Assembly: GCA_030685235.1 (NCBI GenBank)
Contig: MU839083.1
Coordinates: 186,001 to 250,000, forward strand
Direction of reading: 5' to 3'
Source of the DNA: Copromyces sp. CBS 386.78
Taxonomy: Eukaryota > Ascomycota > Sordariomycetes > Sordariales > Sordariaceae
DNA: 64,000 nucleotides
Below the pieces are notes generated by a model. That model searched no databases, was not told the DNA's origin, and worked only from the letters and a program-made list of their open reading frames with translations. Position 1 is the stretch's first letter. Each line of letters starts with the position of its first letter. The position numbers and the translations under genes are program-made. This document shows positions 1-12,600 of the stretch, piece after piece.

Positions 1-1345
1 GATGTTCTGTCCAACTCAAATCCGCCGACGAACATCTCAATCGCGCCGTCTTGTATCAATATGAGCACACACGTAAAATGGTCACGCAGTAATTACTGTG
101 GATGGCTGTGCTTCCTGTTTGTGAATGCATCAAGGTCTAAAGCTACTCTGCCGTGCTTTTGTATAACAGAAATGGGACCTTTTCCTTGCTCATCGTTGGT
201 CCCCTTTTTGCCTTTTTGTTTCTTTTTTTTTTTTTTTTTTTTTTTTTTTGGTTTGGGCGATCTAGCGGCTCGGCCCATTGGGTCAATCGGGTCTTGCGAA
301 CTATTCACCCTTTAGAGTCTGTTTTACCAACACAAACTCGCCGTTGGGCTGTAACGAAAAGTGCCCGGTTGATCAATTTGGTGCCTTTGTCCCAGTCGGC
401 CGTTCCCCATTGTTCGGTACCGGTCCAGAGGCGAAGCAGAATATCAAAGAATCCAATAGTCTGCTGGTGTCTTGGACGGGCGGAACCTTGTGCTGAAGCC
501 TGGCGGTCCGGCACAGGAATGGACCTCCGGATTTACATATTCGTTCGTCTCAGATGGCGGAAGCAATCGTTCGAGTACCGGACGAACAGGATCATGAAAA
601 GTCTTGAGACATGTTATGTGCAAGGGTGCAGGTTAGATGTCATAAACAGCGCAATGCAGGATGAGACAGCTCACAGTGTGCAGGCAGGATGCATTGGATG
701 CGTATGTGGGGCATGGTAAGAATTGTTTGTATTCAGATCCATGACCCAAAAAAAGTTCAGGGCCATCTTTTGCGCGGTTCTTTTGCCGCTTGCAATGTTA
801 TGGTATCCCTTCTCCAACTCCCCCGCTCAATCATACAATAAACAATTGCTATCATGGCACTAATAATGCTGTGCCTCTCTTAATATGATCCAACGCCCAG
901 CAAAAATCCCTTAACAATTCATGCCAGAGCCGAGAGTCTGACCCGCGTATCCCATACCCATAGCTAGCAAACAACCAAATCTCCCGGCTTCCCAGATGCA
1001 AGTGCTTTGTTAAAAGAGAAATTGAAATCGACCCAAAATGTATCGATGCGGTACAAGGAATATCTCCCATCCAAGTACCCAAAAGCTGAAACCCGCCCGT
1101 GCGCCTTATTTTTTTGAACTTGCGAAAACAAAAAGCAAATTCCCAATCCCCGAGGTTTGACCCAGACGTTTTTATGATGCTGTGCTCCGATGTATGCCTT
1201 TTTGATACAACAACTGCAAAGAAACAAACGAAACAAGTGGCCGAGTCGTGTAATGTTCTATGGCTGAACAATGGTCAAGTGAGGTGAGGGGTATAGTCGC
1301 TGATAATAAACAATGTAGAGGTGTGTAAATGGTTGCGTTGGTGTT
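1..1345. other. Intergenic / 3' flank of the ECL1-family gene
   Basis: No reading frame here has Neurospora-like codon use or a recognisable domain. The stretch holds a T-run of about 26 at 224-249. Its right part probably carries the 3' UTR of the minus-strand gene that ends at 1346. The short frames on both strands are low-complexity or lack protein character. Confidence 0.5.
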
Positions 1346-1756
1346 TTAGTTGGATGATCGCCTGCGTTGCAGCCTGACAGACTCGAACGAGTGAGCGTAT
1401 GCTTGGAGCTCCCTAGCAGCCTTTTCAGACATGCCAGAGTGGCTGTGGCTGAGGCCCGCCGATGATGTGCTCTTCATGGAGCAGAGGCTGGTGTGCGAGC
1501 TCGAGGGAGATAGTGTCCTGCTCGATTGCGAGGTGTAGGCGGGGGAGAGGTAGGACTTGTTGCTCGATGATGTAGGCTTGTCGAAGGACCAGTCGAACGA
1601 AGGACCGTTCAGGCTGGGGGAGCTAGGACCGGAGCTGTAGGCGGAGTTCGTCTCGTAGTCGGCCAGGCGGCAAGACTCGGAGCAGTAGGCGGCGCCATCA
1701 TCAGTCTGCTTGTCGCAGGTGAGGCAGAACTGCAGGGCCCAATCCTCGAAAGACAT
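1346..1756 (-). CDS. ECL1-family life-span regulatory zinc-binding protein
   Basis: A 136-residue protein. The N-terminus (MSFEDWALQFCLTCDKQ) followed by a C-x2-C...C-x3-C cluster (Cys11, Cys14, Cys25, Cys29) is the hallmark of the fungal Ecl1/2/3 (extender of chronological lifespan) family. In fission yeast these short proteins bind zinc and promote survival in stationary phase and on nutrient limitation. The rest is Ser/Pro-rich and probably disordered, with a short basic C-terminal helix (EKAARELQAYAHSFESVRLQRRR). The frame stays open 24 codons further upstream, but the ATG at 1756 is chosen because the conserved family start coincides with it. The upstream leader is long and rich in GTT and T tracts. 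Function is inferred from the family. No intron is needed. Confidence 0.85.
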   Translation of the reverse strand: MSFEDWALQFCLTCDKQTDDGAAYCSESCRLADYETNSAYSSGPSSPSLNGPSFDWSFDKPTSSSNKSYLSPAYTSQSSRTLSPSSSHTSLCSMKSTSSAGLSHSHSGMSEKAARELQAYAHSFESVRLQRRRSSN

Positions 1757-2124
1757 TGTGTCGGTTGGGTGTGGGTTGATTGTGTGGGTGGTTGTTGTGT
1801 AGTCCGGAAGACTCGCTCGAGGCTGCAAGCTCAGCGTAGGCCGGATGGACTAATGGAGTGACTGATTGGTGGTCTTGTTGACGCGAAGCTGAATTGGCTT
1901 ATTGGAAGCTGTGTCGAGCTGTTGTGGTGGTAGTGGTGATTATTTTTTTTGTGGTTGTTTCAAAGTCCAAGCTGTGGATGTTTCTCTCTCTTGTTGTGCC
2001 GGTGGCTGTTAGGGGGTGTGTGTGTTGGTTGGTTGTTGTTGGTATTATTGTATTGTAGTTGGATTGCTTGTTGCTTGCTTGCTTTCCAGAGCAGTGTTGC
2101 AGAGGGAAGAAGAGAGAGTGAAGT

Positions 2125-2146
2125 GGTTGTTGTTGTTGTTGTTGTC
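2125..2146. repeat. (GTT)n microsatellite
   Basis: A GTT trinucleotide run of about seven units lies 370 bases upstream of the ECL1-family start codon, inside its presumed 5' leader. Nearby GT/GTT-rich stretches (about 1920-2070) extend the biased composition. Confidence 0.8.
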
Positions 2147-5100
2147 CGTGATGCCGATTCTGGAAGTGAAGTCTGTTCGAAGGAGAGCTGGGGGAAAGTT
2201 GGGTTATGTATCCCAAGGACCTTGGATGAGTCCGACGTGCGCTGCCCCCGGTCACTGCCAATCGTCCCAGTCAGTCCAGTCATTGCGCGCTGGGTGTGAG
2301 GCAGAGGCCCATGACCAGCTCGAAGGCCCCACCCGCACACTCAGACAGCGCCGGTGGAGGTAGTGTACGCAGATCGAGGGATACGCAGGGGTACCGTAGG
2401 CCGCAGTCCACACCCAGCAGGTACACAGTGCACCATGTCTCGAAAGCACACGTCCCTTTCCACTGCTCGCTGGGGTGTGTCGGGAAGCAGCAGGGGGGTC
2501 AGGGAGTGGGTGGGCCCGGTCTTGCCAGACTGCCAGAGGGGTGCAAGCTGGGGTGCAACTGCCCCTGGGCGTGCCAATCTGCACTTTGCCTTGGTCGAGG
2601 GTAGCCCCACAGTATTTTTCCCAGAGCGTGCAGTACAAAAGAGGTGTCAGGAGGGGTGAGAGAAATTTTCTTTTGGCAGGCGTGGAATTAGCGAGAATGA
2701 GAGCATGCTGGCTGTTCGTGGCACCACACTGGTTCGTTATGAGCAAGAGGAGCGGGTCTGTCAGTCTGTCCTTGTGCCTTGGTGGACTCACTCGCAGTCG
2801 CCCGTGTCTGCTTCAGCTTTCTCTCTGGGCTTCTGGGCAGTGGACTGTCCGGTCTGAGTGCCAGCGTGAGGTGCTGCTGAGAGGCGTGACCACCTCACAT
2901 TGGCGGCCCCTCCTCATGGTGAGTCTGCTGCCCTTGAAAGATTTTTTTTTCTTTCCTTTGCTAGGTTCATTTGCTTGTCGATTGCCTTGGGATTCTTACC
3001 CAAATAGGATCCAATGTTTTGGTGGTTTGGGCTGTGCTGGCAGTAGCTGCCAGAATCCTCGCTCGCAGCTCCCGATGACCCGAAAGAGAAGTGACAGACA
3101 AGGAGACAAGACCAAAAGAAAAAAAAAGAAAAAAAATTGTTAGCGGCCGCGTGCATCCTTTGTCGCTGACGCCTCCCGTCTGCCTCTCCAACTGTTTCTG
3201 CCTTCTCAACACACCGCGACCTATTACACCACCTACACCACCTCACCTCACTGCCTTGTCGCGGCACATACGATGCACGGAACCTGATACCTGGCAGATG
3301 TGAAAATTTTTCACTTGTTCAAGTCATTGATTGCCCTTCATTCAGCTTGTGCTCAGGGCATGGGCTGGAATTGGAATTTCACAATCAAAAAGTTTCCCCA
3401 GTTTGGTCTTGGACTCTTGGTTCGCACGTCCACCGACATGCTCCCCGCGTCTCGTCTCATTTGCCTCTGTGGTTCGAACCAAACAGCACGCAATTTCCCA
3501 GCATCCAAGTTCCCGCCGTCCCGTCCCTGCCTGCACTGGGAAGCCTCAGCCTCAACTCTTAACTCTCAACTTCAATTCGACTCACCTCACTGGCGCTAGT
3601 CCTCCGAGTCCCCTTCGCCGGTCTCGCATATCTTGCCATTTGGGAAATCTCTGCACTAGCACCGGCTTCACATTGGAGCACGTCGGAAGTTCACACATCA
3701 CGCGTTTTTGCAGTTCGTGTTCCCTCTCGGGCTTCAGCGACCTCCGTTGGGTACTGTAACTTTTCCAAGGAGGTTGATACACGCTGTTTAGTGGCGGGCC
3801 CGCTGGCCGCGGCAACACCAAGATGCGAAACCCGCCCATGGTGAGACGGGCTGTTTCCAGTCCTTGTGTTTCCAGCGTGTCATCCTGTGCTCCCAGCTTC
3901 TCAACCATCAGTCACATCAACTGGACTCTGTCTCTTGTTGTCTCTGGCGCCGTTGCGGCATCAAGACGTTGCCGGCAAGCCAGAGGATTATAAAACAACA
4001 ACAGCAACAACAACACGGCAGCATCAGACCCAAAAAACATCCAAGAGCAACAAAGCTTCGGCCGCTGGGAGAAATCTGACTGACGTGGGGGTTCTAATCG
4101 GTGAACAGTGGATTTGGAACATGTCGGGTTGCATCCCAACAAACTGCAGCATCACAAGGAACCAGAGTACCGGTAGTGTATTTGGCATGTATGTTGAAGG
4201 CACAAGACCTGCTTGCCATCATTGCGCTGCACTTTCACGACACGACTTCCATACATACATATCGCGCACCTCTAGGTGGTGTCCAGGTGGTGGTATCGTG
4301 AGTGAATGAGTGGGCATGGCGACTTTTGCTGCTTGTGATGGTTGCCCTTTGCTGCCTCTGCACACTGCAGTGCGACCTCGTCCCGTCCTCGTCTTCACTC
4401 CCGTCCCCCTTCTCCCACTCTATCGAGAGCATTATCGACGAGGTCCGTCTTGGACCACCCCGAGGCTCTCGCACCCGGTAACTGCACCCACCAGCCCCAT
4501 TGCCTAATGGTATGAACTCCTCTGCACTTCAGAGTTCTCAGCACTCCAAGAGGCACCCCGGGTGCCACCCTCGAATTTCTTTTGCGGCAAGAGCCAGTGG
4601 CTTTCACCCCCAGAAGAACGAAAGAAGAAACCAATAAGCCAAGGCCCGAAGGCGAACATTGTGTTGGCCGTTGGTGTTGTCCCCTTCATTCCTTACATGA
4701 ACTGGGAATAGCTCCACGATCAGATATGGATTAGGGGACAACCTTGGATTTCACGGCCAGATCTAGACTCGCAGCCCAAAATCTTCGGTGAGACCGGGCT
4801 GTTTAGTGTTGAGCTTCACAACGTGAGCCAGCTCGCCAACCTCGAACCTGTGCTGCTCGCTTGGGCCAAATTGCCCTCACAGCATACAACCTGCATCTAC
4901 AACTTGATGGGTTCCCTTTCCCAACCCAACCCCAGCGTCGATGGCAAATTTGATGCCTGTGTACACACACCTACCCAAACCCTGACGAGAACACTGTGCA
5001 CTAATCAACACCCCTTTGAAAGGACACGCCCTCCAACCTTGACACCCTCGCGCCGTCCCCGTCCTCGCTTTGGGTGCTCCTCTAGCATCGGCTGCGAGGA

Positions 5101-6683
5101 CAAGGATGTGCTCGTTACGGCTCTAAACTGCTTTCAGTTTGACCTGCAGCTGCTGCACCTCACAACCACATTCCTTTCGACAAATCATCTTCACTGTCTC
5201 CCCCGCACCCATCTTCAACTCGTATGTGGCAGCGGGCAGCCACGAAGACTGGCAGAGGTCTCCACGCTGTTGTGCGCCGTGCCTGCTTCTGGGCTCTGGG
5301 GTCGGAAGCCGATAGGAAGGGGTCCCATGAGCCTGTCTGGTAAAGATATCACAGTGAAGGCCTAACCCTTCAGGGCAACGTCCTACGCGGCCTCGCTTGC
5401 TGGCGTGCGGAGTCTCCATATTACCACCGACTGAGCATTAAACATGCTGGCGTTGGACGGCAGGTAAAGTGCTCTACTCGACACTGCGTACATGACGGTC
5501 TGGTCCGCTCTTGACTGTTTAAGAAGGTTCGGGGTGGCACCATTGCACTGCTCACGACAGATCCTGCTACCCGCCGCCGATGGCATATCTCCTGATCAAC
5601 AACGAGATAAAGTGGTTTGCCAGATCCGCAACACGACGCTTCAGGGCAAGCGCTTCTCAAAACATCTCATTTGCACCTTATTTGGGCTTTTGCCCTCAGT
5701 ATGCAGGCAGCTCAATGGGTATATAACCGATATTATCGCATGCAACATCAACGACACAGCAAGTTCCAGGGGATGACGGAAATGTTACGGATTTTGTTTT
5801 TGTTCCTCTCTGCACAGTACGTACCCAGCAGCGGCAAGTCAGGCGATTCGTTCAACGCTCTTTTGGCTGCCCCCGCTGCGGGAGTGCACCCCAGCTCTCC
5901 ACTGCAAGAAGCCAAGGAAGCCCTAATCCAGTGGACAGTGACATTGGCGGACATCCCATGTGGCGGCTGCCCCACACTGGCTATCATGGTGATGTTTGTG
6001 GGGATGGAGATCGGGCCTGTTGGAATGCCGGGAGCTCGATATCTCACAAGTCTTTCTCCTCTTCAACATCCCACACGCCGTGGGTTCCATCGGCCTGGCA
6101 GTCATTAATCGAAGCTTCGCCATTGGTGCCCACGATACAAACGCAGGAACCCCCACAAAGTTATAGATAGGTCCCATGGGCACAAGATCAAGAGGTCGAG
6201 GTGATCAACTCTTCGACCGTGATGGGGAAGCTCACGGTAAGATATCACGGACGTGGTCGTCATTTCTGACAACCTCGACATTCAACTACTAGGACGTTTG
6301 TGGGCAGAATTAAGCCGGTATTTTCGGCCACAATATCAATGATACTCGGCCCAAATGAGTTCTGATATCCATGGTTACAACGCTCCTTGCTCAGCAGATA
6401 AACGACAAAACCTACAAGGCCATCGGAACTCCTATTTGGAGACAAGGCTGAACATTTTCGGAGATGGCTTTCATCAACATCAAATACTCCCACCCTTGAC
6501 CATGCCGAGGCAGCAGACCATTTTGGCTTCGGAACAAAGACCAATCGCAACAGAGCTCAGCTCGGCCTGGGACCTTGGACGCTAAAATATTAAGATGAGA
6601 AGAGTGTACACAGTAAGCTCGTGCACGCTTGGGATTTCCTTATCGGGTATTGCGCAAGAATTGTAAGGGTCCGACATCAACAC

Positions 6684-6684
6684 C

Positions 6685-6727
<43 letters not shown>
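6684..6727. repeat. (CAA)n microsatellite
   Basis: A nearly pure run of about 14 CAA units within the gene-poor segment. Neurospora genomes are rich in such trinucleotide repeats. It is not in a credible coding frame. Confidence 0.9.
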
Positions 6728-8986
6728 GATACGCCGGTCCTTGTTGATGATCATTACAGTTCTTCTGCTAGCAGGGCGCAGCACTACCGACTAAATCCGA
6801 TTCTCCAGCCCAGCGCCCATCATCCCCGCCTTTGCCTATCTCGCTCGCTCGCTCAGTCAAGCCCGTCAGCAGCTAACCGTGTCCTTGGTAGTGGCTTTGG
6901 ACACAATAAATCCTCGAGGGTATGCTGAGTGATTGACCAATATTTGCTCAGTTCACGAGGGTCTTCGGCGGTGCACTGAATTCTTCAGTTATCAGCCCTT
7001 GGCTGTCAGATCAAGGTGTCTGCTGTGATTATTCCCGGTCACCCTTCACCCAAAAGCAACCCTCGTCTCACTCATGTCATCAACTATGAAGGGCGCTGTT
7101 GACGACGACGCTACGGTGTAAGTCGACCTGTCACTGGGCTGTACACGGTTTAATTCGGTTGAAGGACCTTGGTTTCTTGGATTCTTACGGCCTCGTGGAA
7201 CCTGAGACATCACAAAATCCCCCAAGATTCTGGGATTTCTGAATTCAATGTAAAAATCAAGGTCTCTGATGTTTTTCAAGGTCCGTTATCCGCAAAGCAA
7301 TATTATCCAGCATCAATAAAGCTGAATGTCACGGCTTGTCGGTCATGGGGATCAATATCTGCGCAACAAACTTTTCGCACCCCGGCTTGAACATAACCAC
7401 ATTGGAGTATAGACCTTCTGCTCTTCATGGGGTTCAGTTCATCATGGAGCTCTGCACCTGGGCTAACACGTCCATCACAACGTCCTGATCACCCATCATT
7501 ACAAGAACCGTCACCATGGGTCACGACTTAAACACCTTGTTAGTTCGTGCCTCGCCTGCCCTGTAGTGTCCTGGAATCACGCCACTGTCAGAAAATCTCC
7601 GCTTCTTTTTAGATGGAAGCAAAACGGACATTGGATGGCATGGATTCATCGACAAAACCAACGAACCCAGGCACATCTCGCTTTTACCCTTCTCTACGCC
7701 GATCCTTTCTTAGTCTGATCATCTGCCACCAACAACTGAGTGCAAGGCCTGGGCTGGCCTTGTCCAGCTGGCTGGGATGTGATGAATGGGAGGAACTTGG
7801 GAAGATCTAGGGGGGAAGCTAACTAAAGAGATGAGTAAAGAACATGAACTTTGTCAGAAAAAGCTTGGCAGCAGCTTCATTCGAGACCGCCGAATTGGAG
7901 CTCAATTGGGAATGGTATGATGGCGCTATCCTCAACGGTTAGTAATTTGACATATCGAGCAGAGACAGGTGAGCAAGCGAATGTTTGATTCTCACTTCTC
8001 AGTGGTCACCACAAGCGCGGGGGCGAATCAGAAGGTGGAATTGCTTTGATGTATGTCGAAGACCGCTTCCAACACAGAAATTAACAACAAAAACAACATG
8101 CAAATTAATGTTGATAAACCCGGCCTCACATCACCAGCCGTCTGTCTACTTGTTGATTGCTCATCCATCGTCGCAACGAACACCTGTTCATCTACTACCC
8201 GTCCACCGTCGCGTTGCCGTACCATCCTTCACTTCAACCGTCTTCCATTCGCTTCTGTGGTCACTGTGGCCTCCTCTCTTCCTCACTGCCTGCGCCTACC
8301 ACCCCACACCACCACCACGATCATCTCCTTGGCCGCCTGTCCCGCCAGGTGACACAGACACAGACCAGGCGATTGTCAGACAACCTTTATGGCTTTATGG
8401 CGGTTTGTTAGCCAGATGTCATTGGTGGCCTGCCCCGAATCCCGTCACAGCCGCTTTCTGGCTTTTATGTCTTGGGTTTGAGCGCGTGCTCTGACAGATT
8501 CTGACAATACTTACCAACGCCATCAGCAACGACATCAACACATGTGGAGAGAGGGGCCAGAAAAAAAAAAAAAGCTGACTCAAAAAAGGCCTCACAAAAA
8601 TTCATCATCCTTCTTGGTTGGCACATAAGTTCGCTCGGTAAGCTTGCCCAAAGGGCTGTAAGACGACCCGTGGAATATGAAAGGCTGTGTGAGGCCAAGC
8701 TATGTATCAACTAACAACTCCAAGAGCAACATCACCAGTGATATCTGGGCATAACATAACCAAAAACTACCTCTCTAGGCAAGACGCTATCACTGTGCGT
8801 AACAAATGAAGAGGACATCAAAAAGAAGACGTTCACCGGACAGGGCAGGCTCGGACTTTACCCACCGACGAACTCTTATTTTCCTTTTTTCCCCTTTTTC
8901 TTCTCCACATATTTCTTACCACCTTGCAGTGAATAATGTGCTTTCGTTCTCTGTCGTTTCTCATATTCTTTGGCTTTCTCGAGTGT

Positions 8987-9003
8987 GGGGGGGGGGGGGG
9001 GGG
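8987..9003. repeat. Homopolymer G tract (about 17)
   Basis: Uninterrupted run of G, long for a fungal genome and prone to length error in sequencing. It lies in the gene-poor segment. Confidence 0.9.
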
Positions 9004-9576
9004 CCGAGGAGAGGGTGTTTTTTTCGTCCCTGATGGGATTAGCGTCTCTCACCGGTTTTGAAGATCGCATGAGCGACAGTGAACCTTCCCTTTTTCCTCG
9101 TTTCTTTTTTCTGTTTTGGAGTCTTGCCCTGGTGGGAAAGGGCTCAGTTTGTGGTGAGCAGAGGAATGTTAACATCATTAAACTCTTCCTCGCCTGCCTG
9201 GGCTGTGGTGCCCGTGTCTCAGTTCAGTTCGGTTCGGTTCACTTCTTTTGTTAGGGACTGGATTAGTGATGATGGGCTTTCATCGTCATGTAAGACATTT
9301 TAGGTTATGCTTTTTATTCATATTTTTTTTCATGTTGTTGCAAAGTGTTGCAATTTCGAAGCAAGGGCGACACGCCGGTTTGAAATGTTTCGGCGATATC
9401 GGTTGCTGCCTCTATCATTGGCAGAAAACGAAACCGAACTTCTTTTTGCTTACAAGTGTCTTAACATCATGTAAACCTTCCATATCATGATGACAAAACA
9501 TTCCATTCCTTACTGCACAGCTCTATAAGAGATATGAATAATCGGCAAGCCAGAGGCTATATCCGAAGTGGATTAA

Positions 9577-9606
9577 GCGATTGCGATTGCGATTGCGATT
9601 GCGATT
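9577..9606. repeat. (GCGATT)5 hexanucleotide tandem repeat
   Basis: Five perfect head-to-tail copies of a six-base unit, with no divergence between copies. A (GTAT)n tetranucleotide run follows at about 9707-9724. Confidence 0.9.
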
Positions 9607-12600
9607 CTGTCTGACCTTCTTGCGTACACTGATTATGCTTGTTCAAACCTCCATTTGGTGGCATCATCACAACAGCCAGTGACAAATGTCCTGTCGGCGC
9701 GGCCAGGTATGTATGTATGTATGTCAAAGTACCCATGTGAGGTTGTCATTGTCGTCAAGGTCGACATTTGGCCGGCCCCGTCGTCGATGTTATGTTGTGT
9801 GCCTGGCATTAGTTTGATATGTTTCCTGCCTGCTGTACAGTAGTGCTGCAATGAATGTAGCCCCAGAGTAGGATCGTATATGTATCAGATACTGCGCTTG
9901 TTTATTTTACAGCGGAGATGCAGCCAGGCGCACTCCGAGCCGCTTCCTTTCATCAACACTCCCCTCCATTCGCCTCCCTTGACGAGGTTTCGTCTTCCGT
10001 TTTGAGCCTCATGCATATTTGATGATATGTAGGGACTCTTCAGTCTTCTCAAGGGTGCAATTTGGCTATTAGGAAACCTCGACGACTCGGAGAAATCGAA
10101 TGCCCCGGTAAGAGAAGAGAAAGAGTTGATACACACCATCCGGTCAACGTCTCCCATCACTCATAATTGGATTCACACCCATTTTCTCCTGTTCCATTCC
10201 ATCTAAGCCCATTCTGGAAATCCGCAATAAGGAAAGCTGAAAGGAAAAAAATCTCGAGATGAGATGCATCAAAGTGAGCAGCGACTTCAGAGATTCGCCC
10301 GTCTGATTGGTTCCCCGACTTCATGAGCGTTGCCAAGAAAGGACTCGAGGACTCAGGGCGAGTGTTCAAAGGGCTGGCTCAGAGTCCCTCTCAGGTTTTG
10401 ATGAGAAAGTCGACCCTGTCCCAGAGACTTGCGGCTCGCATTTGCTGCACTCGTTGGGTCTGGTACACAGTGATAAGCCGGACACGGTGGTGGGCGTCGA
10501 GGGCGTGAGAGTCTTCTGGGTGTTGGTTGGTTGGTTGGTTGGCGAGCAACCTTCGGCAGGCAACCCATTGACAAGGGGCAGAAACTCGAAGGCCAGGGGG
10601 AGGGGGGTGACGATCGGAGATTTGGGCAAAATAAACAAAGCAACAAGAGCAAAAAAAACAAGAGGAATAGGAGGTTAAATGAACAAGAAGCTCTTCGATT
10701 TGTCCATGCCAGGCAGTTCGGAGATTCCATCTTTCCACGCGCCCGTCCCTTCCCTGTCTCGTCTCGTCTCTTGCCTGTGAAACAGAAGCAATCACGACAC
10801 CAAAAAGAAAAACTTGGTGATCGAGTTGAATCACCGAAAATCCACGGCATTATGAATTGTCGTGATTTTGCTTGTCTCTCGCCAATTTCCCAGTGATGTC
10901 ATTCCCACTTGACAGCATCTTGCTTCCATTGTTGACAGTTGACGGGCGGAAGGAGCTATAGCCCAAAAAGGTCCAAGCGGAACTGCCTGTGTACTTTTGT
11001 CTCCCCGAAAGCGGACTCCATCCACGTTTCGGGTTCATGGGAGCCTGGGACTGTTAGCTCGAAAGCCCATTTCGTACCGTCGGTAGACGCTAGAGGGCGG
11101 TGCGAGCGAGCACGCCCAGGCTCTTCTAGCGGATGAAAAATTAACACGAGGGAGGGTTTGTTTCCACTCGCAGCGTTGCTTCGCGTCGCTTTTGTCCAAC
11201 ACCGCTTGTTTGACCTTTGAGATACCTGCATATTACCGCCCTTTTGATGTGGATTTCAGGTACCGCTCAGGTCGCTAGTTGCATGAAAGACCTGACAAAG
11301 TGGATTCTTTTACTCCGTAAGGCTTTACCGCACATTGTTTGTTTGGTTACCGCCAGTGCGGAAGTGGAATTCTTCATTCTCTCACCGGGGCAGTGTACCC
11401 AACGTCGCCTTCGTTCGTCATCGGGTGCGTGTACACAGTTGATGGTAAAACTGCACTACTGCACAGGAAGTGAATGCCGTGATGGAGTTGGGTTGATGAC
11501 GCGGATGTCGGAGTCACTTGACTGACGGACAGTCAGGGCATGTCTACCAGAGGAATGGCACCTGTCTGGGGTCGCTTGATACCGAGAGACTCCAGGACCC
11601 CAGTGAGACTGTTGAGCTGTCAATCACTGAAGCAGCAAAATGTGGCGCCAAAAAGACGCCATATGGCTGAAACCTGCCGTGGCTGCGCGAGCAAGTCGCA
11701 AGGTTGCAAGGACCGAGATCTTGGATTGCGGCTCCTAACGATGTGATACAGAGGCGTGATGGCTTGACTGGCTGACTGGTGGTGACTGGAAAGAAAGCCA
11801 AGATATTGCAACATCAGCGTGTTTCGATGAAGAATGCCAGGTTGACGAGCAGACATGAATGATTCACAGGGACGTTGCCCGTCTCCGAGTGAGTCGAGTC
11901 CCCGCCTATATCTCGGTAGCCTGATCAGCCTACCAGATCTCCATTGTCATCTGGTCCTGAGATTGCCATCTTTTTCCTAGATCCGAAAGTCCGGTTTGGG
12001 GTTGACTCGTTGATCATGTCCTTGGGCCTATTCGACCCTCTACCACCCACACTTGATGTTAGCGTTGGTTGCGCGTATCGGGGGCTGTGGTGATGTTGAT
12101 CTATAGGGGAGTGCTTGGGCTCACAGCCAAAATAGGAGGAGATTTGTGTGTGTACCTACACAGTGAGGTGCCTTCGTTGCCATGTAAGTTAGCCGGAAAA
12201 CATCCTCCGAAATGGATGGCGACGTGCACACTGCACAGGTCGATATCGGGGGATCACAACGACCCTTTCATTCCCCTGCATCTTCCGCAGATCGACCCTA
12301 AAATGGCCCTAACTTCCAACTTTTTTATGTGATGCTCACAGAGGGCTGCTGCCCAAGCGGACAGGTTCCAGAAAGAAAGCCACTCCCTACTGTGTACCTA
12401 GTCTAGCATGGAGGAAAGCCGACAACAATCGGCCTCCTCCTAGCCTTGTCCCCTGCAAGGCTGTCTTCTCCCCCAAGCTCATCCTCGTGCCCAATCGTCC
12501 AACTGAAAGCGTGATCTTCATCATCTGGCATCCAGTCACGTTCGTTCCCGCTCCACAACTTGGTTGTGAACTGTGCAATGTGGTGGTGATGATCAGGGGA

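Noticed and set aside
2475..3143. 222-codon plus-strand frame
   Set aside because: It reads through T and A homopolymers, has no recognisable motif, and lies in the presumed ECL1 upstream region.
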